The notes below the pieces were generated by a model that saw only the letters and a program-made list of their open reading frames with translations, was not told where the DNA came from and made no database searches. DNA of 64,000 bases from Comamonas terrigena NBRC 13299 (lineage in GTDB: Bacteria > Pseudomonadota > Gammaproteobacteria > Burkholderiales > Burkholderiaceae_C): contig NZ_AP019749.1 of assembly GCF_006740045.1 (NCBI RefSeq), positions 1,259,001 to 1,323,000 of the forward strand. The letters run 5' to 3'. Position numbers and translations under genes: made by a program. Position 1 is the first letter of the stretch; each line of letters opens with the position of its first letter. Below are positions 26,668-36,256 of the stretch, piece by piece.

Positions 26668-27564
26668 TTAGAGCAGACCCGCGTCGCGCAAAGAAGTTTC
26701 CACTACGGCGTGGTTGTTTGCGGACAGCGGTGTCATGGGAAGGCGCATGGTAGCGCCACACAGACCCATGCGTGCAACAGCCCATTTCACAGGGATGGGG
26801 TTGGCTTCCACAAACAGGTTTTTGTGCAGGGGCATCAGCTTGAACTGGATGTCCATGGCGCGCTTCACATCACCGGCCAGCGCGGCCTTGCACAGATCGC
26901 TCATCAGGCGCGGGGCCACGTTGGCGGTGACGGACACATTGCCGTGGCCGCCCAGCAGCATCAACGCGACGGCAGTGGGGTCATCGCCGGAGTACACGCC
27001 AAAATCCTCGGGCACATCGCGGATCAGCCACTGTGCGCGCTCGATGTTGCCGGTGGCTTCCTTGATGCCGAAGATGCTGTCGATCTGCGCCAGGCGCAGC
27101 ACGGTGTCGTGCTGCATATCGGCCACGGAGCGGCCGGGCACGTTATAGAGCATCATGGGCAGGTCGCCCACGGCCTCGGCAATCGCCTTGAAGTGCTGGT
27201 ACTGGCCTTCCTGCGTGGGCTTGTTGTAGTAGGGCACAACCTGCAGCTGGCTGTCGGCGCCGACCTTCTTGGCGTAACGGGCCAGCTCGATGGCTTCGTG
27301 CGTGCTGTTGGCGCCGCAGCCGGCCATCACGGGCACACGGCCTGCGGCCTGTTCCACGGACACGCGGATGATTTCGCAGTGTTCTTCCACGCTCACCGTG
27401 GGCGATTCGCCTGTGGTGCCGACCACGCCGATGCAGTTGGTGCCTTCGGCCACATGCCAGTCGATGAGTTTGCGCAGGCTGGGGTAGTCGACGCTACCGT
27501 CCTCATGCATGGGTGTGACAAGGGCAACAATGCTGCCCCGCAGGGCGACGGAAGAAGTGGTCAT
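26668..27564 (-). CDS. dapA: 4-hydroxy-tetrahydrodipicolinate synthase
   Basis: 298-residue DapA, a TIM-barrel aldolase that condenses pyruvate with aspartate semialdehyde in lysine and meso-DAP synthesis. The Schiff-base lysine is Lys168 (GIKEATGN), with Tyr140 and Arg145 in [21 protein letters not shown] is the pyruvate-binding loop, and [11 protein letters not shown] is also conserved. It is 63 bp upstream of bamC in the same operon. Upstream (27565-27843) is a gene-free, AT-rich spacer that probably carries its promoter. Confidence 0.96.
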   Translation of the reverse strand: MTTSSVALRGSIVALVTPMHEDGSVDYPSLRKLIDWHVAEGTNCIGVVGTTGESPTVSVEEHCEIIRVSVEQAAGRVPVMAGCGANSTHEAIELARYAKKVGADSQLQVVPYYNKPTQEGQYQHFKAIAEAVGDLPMMLYNVPGRSVADMQHDTVLRLAQIDSIFGIKEATGNIERAQWLIRDVPEDFGVYSGDDPTAVALMLLGGHGNVSVTANVAPRLMSDLCKAALAGDVKRAMDIQFKLMPLHKNLFVEANPIPVKWAVARMGLCGATMRLPMTPLSANNHAVVETSLRDAGLL

Positions 27565-27843
27565 GTCCGCAAAGTGAAACGGTAAAAATTCATTCTACCC
27601 AGCGGATCTGGTGAAGGGCACTGGGCAGACAGGGTGGCAACGCTCATGACGCTGTTTATGCCATTTTGATGCAATTATTCGCCGATATGACGATAAATTA
27701 TTTTTTGTTTCGTCGAATGTGTTGCGTTCGTGCCGGTGCCACGGGGGCAAGCGCGTGAAGCGGCACGGGCTTGGACGGCCCGCGGAACAGGAGGAGCGGG
27801 CGGTGCGGCCGCTGCAGCCATCCCCGGCAGGGCCGCTCCACCT

Positions 27844-29958
27844 TCACACCTCGTGGACCCAGGCGCCGACAGCGGCCTGGGACAGCCGCTCCAGCAAAGG
27901 GGCTGCATCGTCCTGGCGCACCACGGCAAAGCGCAGGCAGTCGCTGTCGGTGCGCAGCTGCAGCAAGGCCAGCTGCTGCGTGCCCAGGTGCTGGGCCAGG
28001 CTGTCCAGTCCATCCTGCATGCCATCGCCCTGGGTGGCGCGGTCCCACTGCCAATCCCGGGTGCCGGGCAGCCACTGGCTGCCGGCCAGGCCATCGGCAT
28101 CCTTCCAGTCCAGTTGGGCAAACTGCGGCGCAATGGCTAGCAGATGCTGCCAGTACAGCGTCAGGTCGTTGTCGTCGCCGTAGAGCTCCAGGGTGTCGGG
28201 GTCGAAATCCGGGTCCTCTGTGTCCCAGCCAAAGTCGTCCGGGTCCGGGTGGGCGACCGCGTCGCGCCAGCGCTCGGCCAGGGCATCGCCCGCGCCGGTA
28301 TCGCCCAGGCACAGTATGCGGGCCACGTCCTGCATCCAGTCCGTGTCTTCGGCGTCCACCAGATCGCTGCGGCGCAGGACGCGCACTTCGAGCTCGCTTG
28401 TCCCGGTGAGGTTGCTGCGCAGGGCCTCGGTGACTTCGCCCCAGGTTTCGCCGGTGGGCGTGAAGCTGAAGTCTTTCAAAGAGAACCAGCCCATCTCCGC
28501 TTCAGGGCCGCTGCCCATGCCGGCCAGCAGCGCGTTCTTCTGGACGATGCGGGCCAGCGGCGGGCACCACAGCGCGGGTGCGCTCAGCAGTTGGCCCTTG
28601 GTGCTGAAGACATGGGGTTGGCCTTCGGGGCTGTAAGCCAGCAGTTTACCGCCGGGGAAGACCTTGGGGGGCGAATCGTTGAAGCCGCGCTCGATCTGGG
28701 CAAAGGCGCAGGGCACGCGCAGCACGCCGCTGCGGTGGACCACGCCTTCGCGCAACGGACTGCTGCGGTCGCCTGGGCGCTGGCGCTGGAAGGCCACCGC
28801 CAGGCCGTTCTTGGGGTTGAAATTCAGCACGTGGCTGAAAGTGCTGTCGAACAGCGGCTGGCCGGTGGCGTCCAGCAGTAGCATGATGTCGTCGCTGCGG
28901 CGCGCACGAATGAGCCCGTCATCGTGGGAGAGCTCGATCTCCTTCAGGCCGCTGTACAGCACAGCCAGATCGGACAGGCGCAGCAGCGTATCGCTGCCGT
29001 CGGCCGCTTGCGACTTGATCAGGTATGGTGTCAGCGCCCAGGCTTCGGGATAGCCCTGATCCGGAGTGAGCAGCCACAGTCCATTGGCGTCCTGGATGCC
29101 ATGGCGCTCGGCCTGTCCCGGGCGCTCCGGCGGATAGACCAGGTTGATGCAGTTGCCGCTGGCAAACGCGCCGAGGGCGCCGGCATCCGGATGCAGCAGC
29201 CAGCGACCGTAGGGCGTGACCAGGCCCACGGGCCAGTGTTCACGCTCCTGCTCTGTCTGGCAGGGCAGGCCGGTGTGAGGGTGCAACTTGGGCATCACCA
29301 CGTAGGCCTCGAGTTCTTCCTCCCAGGCTCCGTGGTAGCGCTCTTCATAGTGCTCGGAGAGCCAGGCAGGCCAGTCGTCGGAGATGTCGCGCTCCACCGG
29401 TTCGGTGCGTGCCACCACCGAGGGGCTCCACCAGCCCAGCTGGGCGGCGGGCGATTGCAGCAGGCTGTGCAGCACCTCGGGCAGGCCCGTGGTGCTGCAG
29501 TCCCACAACAGGCATTGATCGCGCTGGGCCTGCAAAAAGGCGGTGTATGCGGGCTCGTCAAAGTCATGCGGGCACAGCGTGGCGCAGTCCAGCAGCAGCC
29601 AGCGGCGCGTGCTGGTGGTAATGGCCTGGTCGATGTCCTGCCATTGCCGGCGCTGAGCCTCAGGCCAATGCGCGGGCAGCGGCTCCATCTGGGACTTGAG
29701 CCATTGCCAGCGGGCTTTCACGCCGTCCATGGGGGCGGCTAGGGAGGACAGGCCTTCGTTGTCCCCGTAGGCGCTGCAAGGTACCAGCGTGGGCAGGTGC
29801 TGGGCATCGCCCATCAGCAGGCTGAACAGCAAAGGCGTGTGGTCGAACCATTCGGCCCAGCCGTCGCAGGGGCTGCCCGAGGCAGCCGGGCGGGCGGGCC
29901 ATGCGGTGGTGGAACTGGGGTATTCGTCGTGGGCCAGCAGCAGGGCGTAGGTGGGCAT
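27844..29958 (-). CDS. large protein of unknown function with WG-like repeats
   Basis: About 704 residues from MPTYALLLAHDEYP; an in-frame extension of 46 codons to 30096 is possible but looks non-coding. There is no signal peptide or membrane segment. The N-terminal part (about 1-200) is rich in Trp, Asp and Leu (EWFDHTPLLFSLLMGD, RRWLLLDCATLCPHDFDEP). The middle part (about 230-460) has degenerate units resembling WG/KWG repeats: LVTPYGRWLLHPDAG, IQDANGLWLLTPDQGYPEAW, MLLLDATGQPLFDSTF. The C-terminal part is very acidic (DPDDFGWDTEDPDFDPD). I cannot name a family. It has no obvious partner gene and ends about 280 bp before dapA. Confidence 0.75.
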   Translation of the reverse strand: MPTYALLLAHDEYPSSTTAWPARPAASGSPCDGWAEWFDHTPLLFSLLMGDAQHLPTLVPCSAYGDNEGLSSLAAPMDGVKARWQWLKSQMEPLPAHWPEAQRRQWQDIDQAITTSTRRWLLLDCATLCPHDFDEPAYTAFLQAQRDQCLLWDCSTTGLPEVLHSLLQSPAAQLGWWSPSVVARTEPVERDISDDWPAWLSEHYEERYHGAWEEELEAYVVMPKLHPHTGLPCQTEQEREHWPVGLVTPYGRWLLHPDAGALGAFASGNCINLVYPPERPGQAERHGIQDANGLWLLTPDQGYPEAWALTPYLIKSQAADGSDTLLRLSDLAVLYSGLKEIELSHDDGLIRARRSDDIMLLLDATGQPLFDSTFSHVLNFNPKNGLAVAFQRQRPGDRSSPLREGVVHRSGVLRVPCAFAQIERGFNDSPPKVFPGGKLLAYSPEGQPHVFSTKGQLLSAPALWCPPLARIVQKNALLAGMGSGPEAEMGWFSLKDFSFTPTGETWGEVTEALRSNLTGTSELEVRVLRRSDLVDAEDTDWMQDVARILCLGDTGAGDALAERWRDAVAHPDPDDFGWDTEDPDFDPDTLELYGDDNDLTLYWQHLLAIAPQFAQLDWKDADGLAGSQWLPGTRDWQWDRATQGDGMQDGLDSLAQHLGTQQLALLQLRTDSDCLRFAVVRQDDAAPLLERLSQAAVGAWVHEV

Positions 29959-30210
29959 GGAGAGCAGAACTTCAGTGAGAGTGTCGGGAGGGACGGGTTT
30001 CAAAGGCCGCACGTGCAATCCCGGAGATGGGCGGGTGTTGCCGGGAGGCCCTGCCATGGCGTGTGGTGTGCACGTGCCCGTGGCGGGTGATTCCATGTGC
30101 CTGCGCCGCAGTCCTTGGCAGGCCGGGGCGGGGGTGTGGTTCTGGTTTTAAGGCGACCGCGGGCCCCCCGTGCTGAAGGCTTCGAACCGGTGGAAGGCCG
30201 GATGACCGGG

Positions 30211-30780
30211 TTAAGGCGTCAGCCGGGCCGGGAGCGCGCTGCCCGCTGGGCGGATGGCGGCGATGCGCTGCACCACGCGGTCAGGCTGGCGCAGCTGGCC
30301 GCATTCATAGGCCACCACCTGCCAGCCGGTGCAGACCTGCAGCAGCTCGCCGGGGGCCAGCAGAAAGTCCGGGCGTGACGGTTTGCCAAAAGCTTCGTTG
30401 CCCTGGCCGAAGGTTTCATACAGCAGCACGCCGCCGGGCGCCACACTGTCCAGGATCTGCGGCCACAGGGGGCGCCACAGGTAGTTGGTGACCACCACCG
30501 CGCCGAACTGGCGCCCCGGCAGCGGCCAGGGGCCGTTTTCGATATCGGCGCAGAGCAGCTCGCCCAGACCGGGCAGTGCGGCCAGTGCGGCTGCATCGCG
30601 GTCCACCCCGGTCATGGCATGGCCATTGGCGGCCAGCCAGCGCAGGTGGCGGCCGCTGCCGCAGGCCACATCCAGCACGCTGCAGCCGGCCGGCAGCAGA
30701 TGGCGCCAGCGCTCGATCCAGGGGGACGGTGCTGGCTGGGCTTGCGGGAGTGTGGAGGCAGGTGGCGTGGCGTGGATCAT
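30211..30780 (-). CDS. class I SAM-dependent methyltransferase (TehB-like)
   Basis: 189-residue methyltransferase. Motif I is CSVLDVACGSGRHLRWLA, the acidic residue after strand 2 is in TGVDRDAA, and motif IV is near VVVTNYLWRPLWPQIL. GGVLLYETFGQGNEAFGKPS follows, as in many small TehB-like enzymes of Burkholderiales. The start MIHATPPAST is chosen because the sequence before it has no family similarity. The substrate is unknown. It is transcribed leftwards, downstream of an SDR gene. Confidence 0.85.
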   Translation of the reverse strand: MIHATPPASTLPQAQPAPSPWIERWRHLLPAGCSVLDVACGSGRHLRWLAANGHAMTGVDRDAAALAALPGLGELLCADIENGPWPLPGRQFGAVVVTNYLWRPLWPQILDSVAPGGVLLYETFGQGNEAFGKPSRPDFLLAPGELLQVCTGWQVVAYECGQLRQPDRVVQRIAAIRPAGSALPARLTP

Positions 30781-30844
30781 GTAGAAAACTATAGCAGCCT
30801 GTACCTTGGGGGCAGGTGGTGCAGACGGCCTGGGCTGACCAGGG

Positions 30845-31657
30845 TCAATGGCTGCCAAGCGGACGCTGCAGGGCCGCCAGCGCCATGCGTTCCACCACAC
30901 TGGGGGCAATGAGCTTGACCCAGCGGCCCAGTTTTCCTTGGCGTGTCATGACCACCTCGCGTTGGCGGCGTTCCATGCCCTGCAGGATCAGCCGCGCGCA
31001 TTCGGCCACGGGCATGGCATGTTCCTCCTTCAGGCCGCTGACGCCGGCGGCCTGGCCTTGGGCGTTGTAGCCGTGGTAACGGATGCGGGTGTCCACCACG
31101 CCGGGGTAGGCCGTGGTCACGCTGACGCCGGCCGGTTTCAGTTCGGCGCGCAGCGCTTCGAAAAAGCCGGCCTGGGCGAACTTGCTGGCGCTGTAGGCCG
31201 TGCGCCCGGGCACGCCCACCAGCCCGGCCAGCGAGGACACGGCCACGATGCTGCCGTGCGAGGCTTTCAGGTGCGGCAAGGCGGCATGGGTGCACCACAC
31301 ACTGCCCCAGAAATTGGTGCGCATCAGCTGCTCGTACCAGGCCAGGTGCTCGGCACTCACTTCTTCGAACAGGGCATGGGCCGATACGCCGGCGTTGTTG
31401 ACCAGCACGTCCAGGCCGCTAAACTGCTGCGCGCTCTGTGCCACCAGGGCGCGGCAGGCCGCCTCGTCGGAGACATCGGTGGGCACGGCCAGCAACTGGG
31501 CGCCATGGGCCTGGCACTGGTCCGCCACGGACTGCAGTTTGTCGAGGTTGCGCGCGGCCAGGGTCAGCTGCAGCGATTGCTGGTGGTGCCGTGCCAGTTG
31601 GAGCGCCATTTCGACGCCGATGCCGTCAGAGGCGCCGGTGATGAGGATGCGGGGCAT
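30845..31657 (-). CDS. short-chain dehydrogenase/reductase
   Basis: 270-residue classical SDR. The cofactor motif is ILITGASDGIGVEMAL, with DVLVNNAGVS for NNAG. The catalytic Ser is in VAVSSLAGLVG, and the YxxxK motif is YSASKFAQAG. The C-terminus is basic and hydrophobic (KLIAPSVVERMALAAL), which may touch the membrane. Similar SDRs often reduce ketones or act in lipid metabolism. No substrate can be given. Confidence 0.88.
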   Translation of the reverse strand: MPRILITGASDGIGVEMALQLARHHQQSLQLTLAARNLDKLQSVADQCQAHGAQLLAVPTDVSDEAACRALVAQSAQQFSGLDVLVNNAGVSAHALFEEVSAEHLAWYEQLMRTNFWGSVWCTHAALPHLKASHGSIVAVSSLAGLVGVPGRTAYSASKFAQAGFFEALRAELKPAGVSVTTAYPGVVDTRIRYHGYNAQGQAAGVSGLKEEHAMPVAECARLILQGMERRQREVVMTRQGKLGRWVKLIAPSVVERMALAALQRPLGSH

Positions 31658-31699
31658 GAGACCTCCCGGCCATGCCGCCGGGGCGGGCTGCCCCCAGGC

Positions 31700-31867
31700 T
31701 CAGAAGCAGGCCCAGACCTGGTTGGCGAGTGTGACCATGAAGTCCGGCTGCAGATACAGGGCAAACACTGCTGCCAGCACCGCGGCGATGACCGCCCAGA
31801 CCAGCGCCCGCCGCCAGCCGTGCAGCCGGGGCGGGACAGAGGGCGGTGCGGTGCCGGGGGTATGCAT
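31700..31867 (-). CDS. 55-residue single-pass membrane protein
   Basis: A short open frame, MHTPGTAPPSVPPRLHGW onwards. It encodes a Pro-rich N-terminus, a basic RR pair, one strongly hydrophobic helix (VWAVIAAVLAAVFALYL, about 24-40) and a conserved-looking tail QPDFMVTLANQVWACF. It sits between the SDR and MFS genes on their strand, 42 bp before the SDR start. Hydrophobicity pattern and codon use look genuinely coding; there is no strong ribosome-binding site. The function is unknown. Confidence 0.65.
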   Translation of the reverse strand: MHTPGTAPPSVPPRLHGWRRALVWAVIAAVLAAVFALYLQPDFMVTLANQVWACF

Positions 31868-31905
31868 GGCTGCGATGGTAGCGCTGAACGGCGGTGAGAG
31901 ACCGG

Positions 31906-33135
31906 TCAGGCGGCGGCCGGCTTGCGCACCAGGGCCTGCTCACGCACCGGCAGGTTGACAACGGCGGCAAAAATGCCCAGCGCAATCGCCAGATACCAGA
32001 CCATGTCGTAATTGCCGTTGCGGTCATACAGGTAGCCGCCCAGCCACACGCCCAGGAAACTGCCCACCTGGTGGCTGCAGAACACAAAACCGCCCAGCAT
32101 GGACAGATGCTGCACACCGAAGATCTGGGCGATGGTGGCATTGGTCAGCGGTACGGTGGACAGCCACAGAAAGCCCATGGCGGCCGAGAAGAGGTAGACC
32201 GACCAGGGCGACAGCGGGGCCAGCAGGAAGGCAATGATGACCACCGAGCGCAGCCCGTAGATGCCCGACAGCAGGTAGCGCTTGGGCATTTTCTGGCCCA
32301 GATTCCCGGCGATGTAGGTGCCGAAGATGTTGAACAGGCCCACCAACGCCAGGGAATAGCTGGCCACCTGGGGGGCAATGCCAAAGTCCTTCAGGTAGCT
32401 GGGCATGTGCACGCCGATGAACATCACCTGGAAGCCGCAGACAAAGTAGCCCGACAGCAGCAGCACAAAGCTGGGGTTGGTCCAGGCTTCGGCCAGGGCC
32501 TGGCCGATGGTCTGGTCGCGCTGGGGCGCAGCACCTGCCGTGCCGCCAAAGCCGGGCTCGCGCAGGCCAAAGGCCAGGGCGGCAATCACCAGGGCGATCA
32601 CGGCCAGGATCAGCAGCGCGTTGGACCAGCCGAACTGCGCAATCAGCCCGCCTTCCACCGGCACCATGAAGAACTGGCCGAACGAACCGGCTGCCGCCGT
32701 CACGCCCATGGCCCAGCTGCGGCGGTCGGGCGGAATCTGCCGCCCCAGCACGCCATAGATCACCGCATAGGTGGTGCCGGCCTGGGCGGCACCGATCAGC
32801 ACCCCGGCCGTGAGCGCAAACAGCAAGGTGGAGGGCGACAGCGCCATGCCCACCAGACCCAGCGCATACAGGATGGCGCCGCCGATCAGCACCTTGAAGG
32901 CGCCCAGCTTGTCGGCCATCATGCCCACGAAGATGCCCAGCACGCCCCAGGACAGGTTCTGGATGGCAATCGCCAGGGCAAAGGATTCGCGGGTCCAGCC
33001 CATTTCCTGGGTGATGGGTTGCAGCCACAGGCCGAAGCCGTGGCGTATGCCCATGGACAAGGTGACCACTGCACCCCCGCACAGCAGCACCTGCAGCATG
33101 GGCAGGCGGTTGGTGGTGTTGTTTTGGTTTTGCAT
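31906..33135 (-). CDS. MFS transporter (oxalate/formate antiporter-like, OFA type)
   Basis: About 409 residues, 12 predicted membrane helices. The loop 2-3 signature is present as GMMADKLGAFKVL. GIRHGFGLWLQPITQEMGW near the N-terminus is typical of monocarboxylate/OFA-type transporters of Betaproteobacteria. The start at MQNQNNTTNR (33135) is preferred over an ATG eight codons earlier. The substrate is not determined; a carboxylate is likely from the subgroup. Upstream is a gap of about 200 bp to parE, which is transcribed away from it. Confidence 0.85.
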   Translation of the reverse strand: MQNQNNTTNRLPMLQVLLCGGAVVTLSMGIRHGFGLWLQPITQEMGWTRESFALAIAIQNLSWGVLGIFVGMMADKLGAFKVLIGGAILYALGLVGMALSPSTLLFALTAGVLIGAAQAGTTYAVIYGVLGRQIPPDRRSWAMGVTAAAGSFGQFFMVPVEGGLIAQFGWSNALLILAVIALVIAALAFGLREPGFGGTAGAAPQRDQTIGQALAEAWTNPSFVLLLSGYFVCGFQVMFIGVHMPSYLKDFGIAPQVASYSLALVGLFNIFGTYIAGNLGQKMPKRYLLSGIYGLRSVVIIAFLLAPLSPWSVYLFSAAMGFLWLSTVPLTNATIAQIFGVQHLSMLGGFVFCSHQVGSFLGVWLGGYLYDRNGNYDMVWYLAIALGIFAAVVNLPVREQALVRKPAAA

Positions 33136-33331
33136 AGCTGTGGAATGTATCCAGTTCACCCGCTACCTGTGGGGCAGCCCCACCTCGCGAATGGACTCCG
33201 GCGCGACAGCCTGCTGTGTTAGCGTTGCGCCCGGAAATGCCCCGGCGCTTGCGCATGTGCAAGCAATGGCGTCAGGGGTAACTGTTTATTTATCCAGCTG
33301 TGCGCTGGTGCGCGCACTACAATTCGCCCCC

Positions 33332-35311
33332 ATGGCAGCCAAACCCTCTACTTCCATTCCCGAATATTCGGAAGGTTCGATCCGCGTCCTCAAGGGCCTG
33401 GAGCCGGTCAAGCAACGCCCCGGCATGTACACCCGCACCGACAACCCCCTGCACATCCTGCAGGAGGTGATCGACAACGCGGCCGACGAAGCCCTGGCCG
33501 GCTACGGCAAGCGCATCAAGGTCTCGCTGCATACCGATGGCTCGGTCAGCGTGGAAGACGATGGCCGCGGCATTCCCTTTGGCCTGCACCCCGAAGAAGG
33601 CGCCCCTGTGGTGGAGCTGGTCTTCACCCGCCTGCATGCCGGCGGCAAGTTCGACAAGGGTCAGGGCGGCGCCTACAGCTTCTCCGGTGGTCTGCACGGC
33701 GTGGGCGTGTCGGTGACGAATGCGCTGTCCACGCGCATGGAAGTCACCGTGCACCGCGACGGCAAGGTGGCCCATCTGGTGTTTGCCGGTGGCGATGTGA
33801 TCGAGCCCCTGACCGTGCGCCCGCTGCAAAGCGGCGAGCGCAAGCAGGGCACCACCGTGCGTGCCTGGCCGGACGCCAAATACTTTGAATCGTCCAACCT
33901 GCCCATGGGCGAGATGGTGCACCTGCTGCGCAGCAAGGCGGTGCTGATGCCCGGCGTGAGCGTGTCCCTGGTCAACGACAAGAACCGCGACACGCAAAGC
34001 TGGCAGTACAAGGGCGGCCTGCGCGACTATCTGGCGCAAAGCCTGGCGGGCGACCCCGTCATTCCCCTGTTCGAGGGCGAGGGCTTTGCCGACCGGCACA
34101 ACGACAACTTTGCCGAAGGCGAAGGTGCGGCCTGGTGTGTGGCCTTCACCGAAGAAGGTGCGCCGCTGCGCGAGAGCTATGTCAACCTGATTCCCACCAC
34201 CGCCGGCGGCACGCACGACAGCGGCCTGCGCGACGGCCTGTTCCAGGCGGTCAAGGCGTTCATCGACATGCATTCGCTGTTGCCCAAGGGCGTCAAGCTG
34301 ATGCCGGACGATGTGTTCGCCCGCGCCAGCTATGTGCTCTCGGCCAAGGTGCTGGACCCCCAGTTCCAGGGCCAGATCAAGGAGCGGCTGAACTCCCGTG
34401 ATGCCGTGCGCCTGGTCTCGGGCTTTGTGCGCCCGGCGCTGGAGCTGTGGCTGAACGAGCATGTGGAGCACGGCAAGAAGCTGGCCGAACTGGCCATCAA
34501 GGCCGCGCAGACGCGCCAGCGCGCCGGCCAGAAGGTGGAAAAGCGCAAAGGTTCCGGCGTGGCCGTGCTGCCCGGCAAGCTCACCGATTGCGAAAGCCGC
34601 GACCTGGCCCACAACGAGGTGTTCCTGGTCGAAGGCGATTCGGCCGGCGGCTCCGCCAAGATGGGACGGGACAAGGAGACCCAGGCCGTGCTGCCGCTGC
34701 GCGGCAAGGTGCTCAATACCTGGGAAGTGGACCGCGACCGCCTGTTTGCCAACACCGAAATTCACGACATCTCGGTGGCCATCGGTGTCGATCCGCATGG
34801 TCCGGATGACGTGGTGGATCTGTCCGGCCTGCGCTACGGCAAGATCTGCATCCTGTCCGATGCCGACGTGGACGGCTCCCACATCCAGGTGCTGCTGCTG
34901 ACGCTGTTCTTCAAGCATTTCCCCAAGCTGATGGAGGCCGGCCATGTGTGCATTGCCCGTCCGCCGCTGTTCCGCGTGGACGTGCCGGCACGCGGCAAGA
35001 AGCCCGCGGCCAAGGTCTATGCGCTGGACGAAAGCGAGCTGAACGCCATCTTGGAGAAAGCGGTCAAGGAAGGTGTGGCGCGCGAGAAATGCCAGATCAG
35101 CCGCTTCAAGGGCCTGGGCGAGATGAACGCCGAGCAGCTGTGGGAAACCACGCTCAACCCCGACACGCGCCGCCTGCTGCCGGTGCAGGTCGACACCATG
35201 CCGCTGCAGGAGACCGAGCACCTGATGACCCGCTTGATGGGCAAGGGCGAGGCAGCCTCGCGCCGTGAGCTGATGGAGCTGCACGGCGACGCGGTGGACC
35301 TGGACATCTGA
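33332..35311 (+). CDS. parE: DNA topoisomerase IV subunit B
   Basis: 659-residue ATPase subunit of topoisomerase IV, which decatenates daughter chromosomes. GHKL ATPase motifs are RPGMYTRTDNPLHILQEVIDN (N-terminal) and DDGRGIPFG, with GGLHGVGVSVTNAL closing the ATP lid. The TOPRIM domain has VEGDSAGGSAKMGRD and SDADVDGSHI. PLRGKVLNTWE identifies ParE rather than GyrB. The start MAAKPSTSIPEYSEGSI is the family start; the long frame upstream is not coding. A lytic transglycosylase gene and parC follow in one tight unit. Confidence 0.96.
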   Translation: MAAKPSTSIPEYSEGSIRVLKGLEPVKQRPGMYTRTDNPLHILQEVIDNAADEALAGYGKRIKVSLHTDGSVSVEDDGRGIPFGLHPEEGAPVVELVFTRLHAGGKFDKGQGGAYSFSGGLHGVGVSVTNALSTRMEVTVHRDGKVAHLVFAGGDVIEPLTVRPLQSGERKQGTTVRAWPDAKYFESSNLPMGEMVHLLRSKAVLMPGVSVSLVNDKNRDTQSWQYKGGLRDYLAQSLAGDPVIPLFEGEGFADRHNDNFAEGEGAAWCVAFTEEGAPLRESYVNLIPTTAGGTHDSGLRDGLFQAVKAFIDMHSLLPKGVKLMPDDVFARASYVLSAKVLDPQFQGQIKERLNSRDAVRLVSGFVRPALELWLNEHVEHGKKLAELAIKAAQTRQRAGQKVEKRKGSGVAVLPGKLTDCESRDLAHNEVFLVEGDSAGGSAKMGRDKETQAVLPLRGKVLNTWEVDRDRLFANTEIHDISVAIGVDPHGPDDVVDLSGLRYGKICILSDADVDGSHIQVLLLTLFFKHFPKLMEAGHVCIARPPLFRVDVPARGKKPAAKVYALDESELNAILEKAVKEGVAREKCQISRFKGLGEMNAEQLWETTLNPDTRRLLPVQVDTMPLQETEHLMTRLMGKGEAASRRELMELHGDAVDLDI

Positions 35312-35320
35312 GGCCCTGCC

Positions 35321-36256
35321 ATGCCGCTGTCTTTCATTGCATGGCTGCAGACTTTACGGGCATGGCCGCAGCACGCGGCACGCCCGGCGGGACTGCGCCT
35401 GTGCGGTGAAAGAGGGCTGCGCGCCCGGTACCGACGGCTGCTGCTGACCCTTTGGCTGTCGGCTGCCGCGGCCCTGGCGCTGCCCGGCGCGGCTCGGGCC
35501 GATATCTGGGCCTATGTGGATGGTCAGGGCGTGACCCACTTTGCGGCCGAGCCGCTGGATGAGCGCTACCGCCTGTTCTTCCAGGGCGATGATTTCGATT
35601 CGCAGCGCGACGGCACGCCCCGACACGCAGGTAGCGGCTCGGGCCTGAAGGTGGACGCGGCTTCCGTGGCATCGGCCGGCAAGCTGGCAGCGTATTTCTC
35701 GTCCTCGGCCCAGTACCAGCGGGTGCGCCGCCATGTGGAGCACACCGCGCAGAATACCGGGCTGGACTACGAGCTGCTCAAGGCCCTGATCGCCACCGAA
35801 TCCGGCTTCGATGTGGATGTGGTCTCGCCCAAGGGCGCTGTGGGGCTGATGCAGCTGCTGCCGGCCACGGCCGAGCGCTTTGGCGTGCGCGCCGACGCGC
35901 GCCGCTCGGTGGCCGCCAAGCTCACCGACCCCGCCACGAATCTGCAGGCCGGCGCCCGCTACCTGAAGTATTTGATCGCCATGTTCCCGGGCCGGCTGGA
36001 CCTGGCGCTGGCCGCCTACAACGCAGGGGAAAACGCTGTCAAACGCTTCGGCCAGGCGATTCCCCCGTACAAAGAAACCCAAAACTATGTCCGCACCGTG
36101 CTGGCGTTGTATGAACAGCTGCAGCCCGGCGCTTCCGCGGCGGCCGCACGCGGTGGCCGCCAGGCGGCCATCCCCGGCACAGGCCGGGTGCGCATGGAGC
36201 TGCGCGGCGACCAGCCGGCTGCGGACCTGAGTACTACCCCGAACTTTCTTCCATGA
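35321..36256 (+). CDS. lytic transglycosylase (SLT domain)
   Basis: 311-residue exported murein hydrolase. A signal-like segment at about 38-60 ([20 protein letters not shown], ending ARA) is preceded by an unusually long basic leader, so the true start may lie further in. A DUF4124-like patch follows ([13 protein letters not shown]). The goose-type SLT domain (about 135-265) has the catalytic Glu in IATESGFD, then [15 protein letters not shown] and [13 protein letters not shown]. It cleaves peptidoglycan to 1,6-anhydro products. It begins 9 bp after parE and overlaps parC by ATGA, so it is translated as part of the topoisomerase IV unit. Confidence 0.9.
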   Translation: MPLSFIAWLQTLRAWPQHAARPAGLRLCGERGLRARYRRLLLTLWLSAAAALALPGAARADIWAYVDGQGVTHFAAEPLDERYRLFFQGDDFDSQRDGTPRHAGSGSGLKVDAASVASAGKLAAYFSSSAQYQRVRRHVEHTAQNTGLDYELLKALIATESGFDVDVVSPKGAVGLMQLLPATAERFGVRADARRSVAAKLTDPATNLQAGARYLKYLIAMFPGRLDLALAAYNAGENAVKRFGQAIPPYKETQNYVRTVLALYEQLQPGASAAAARGGRQAAIPGTGRVRMELRGDQPAADLSTTPNFLP

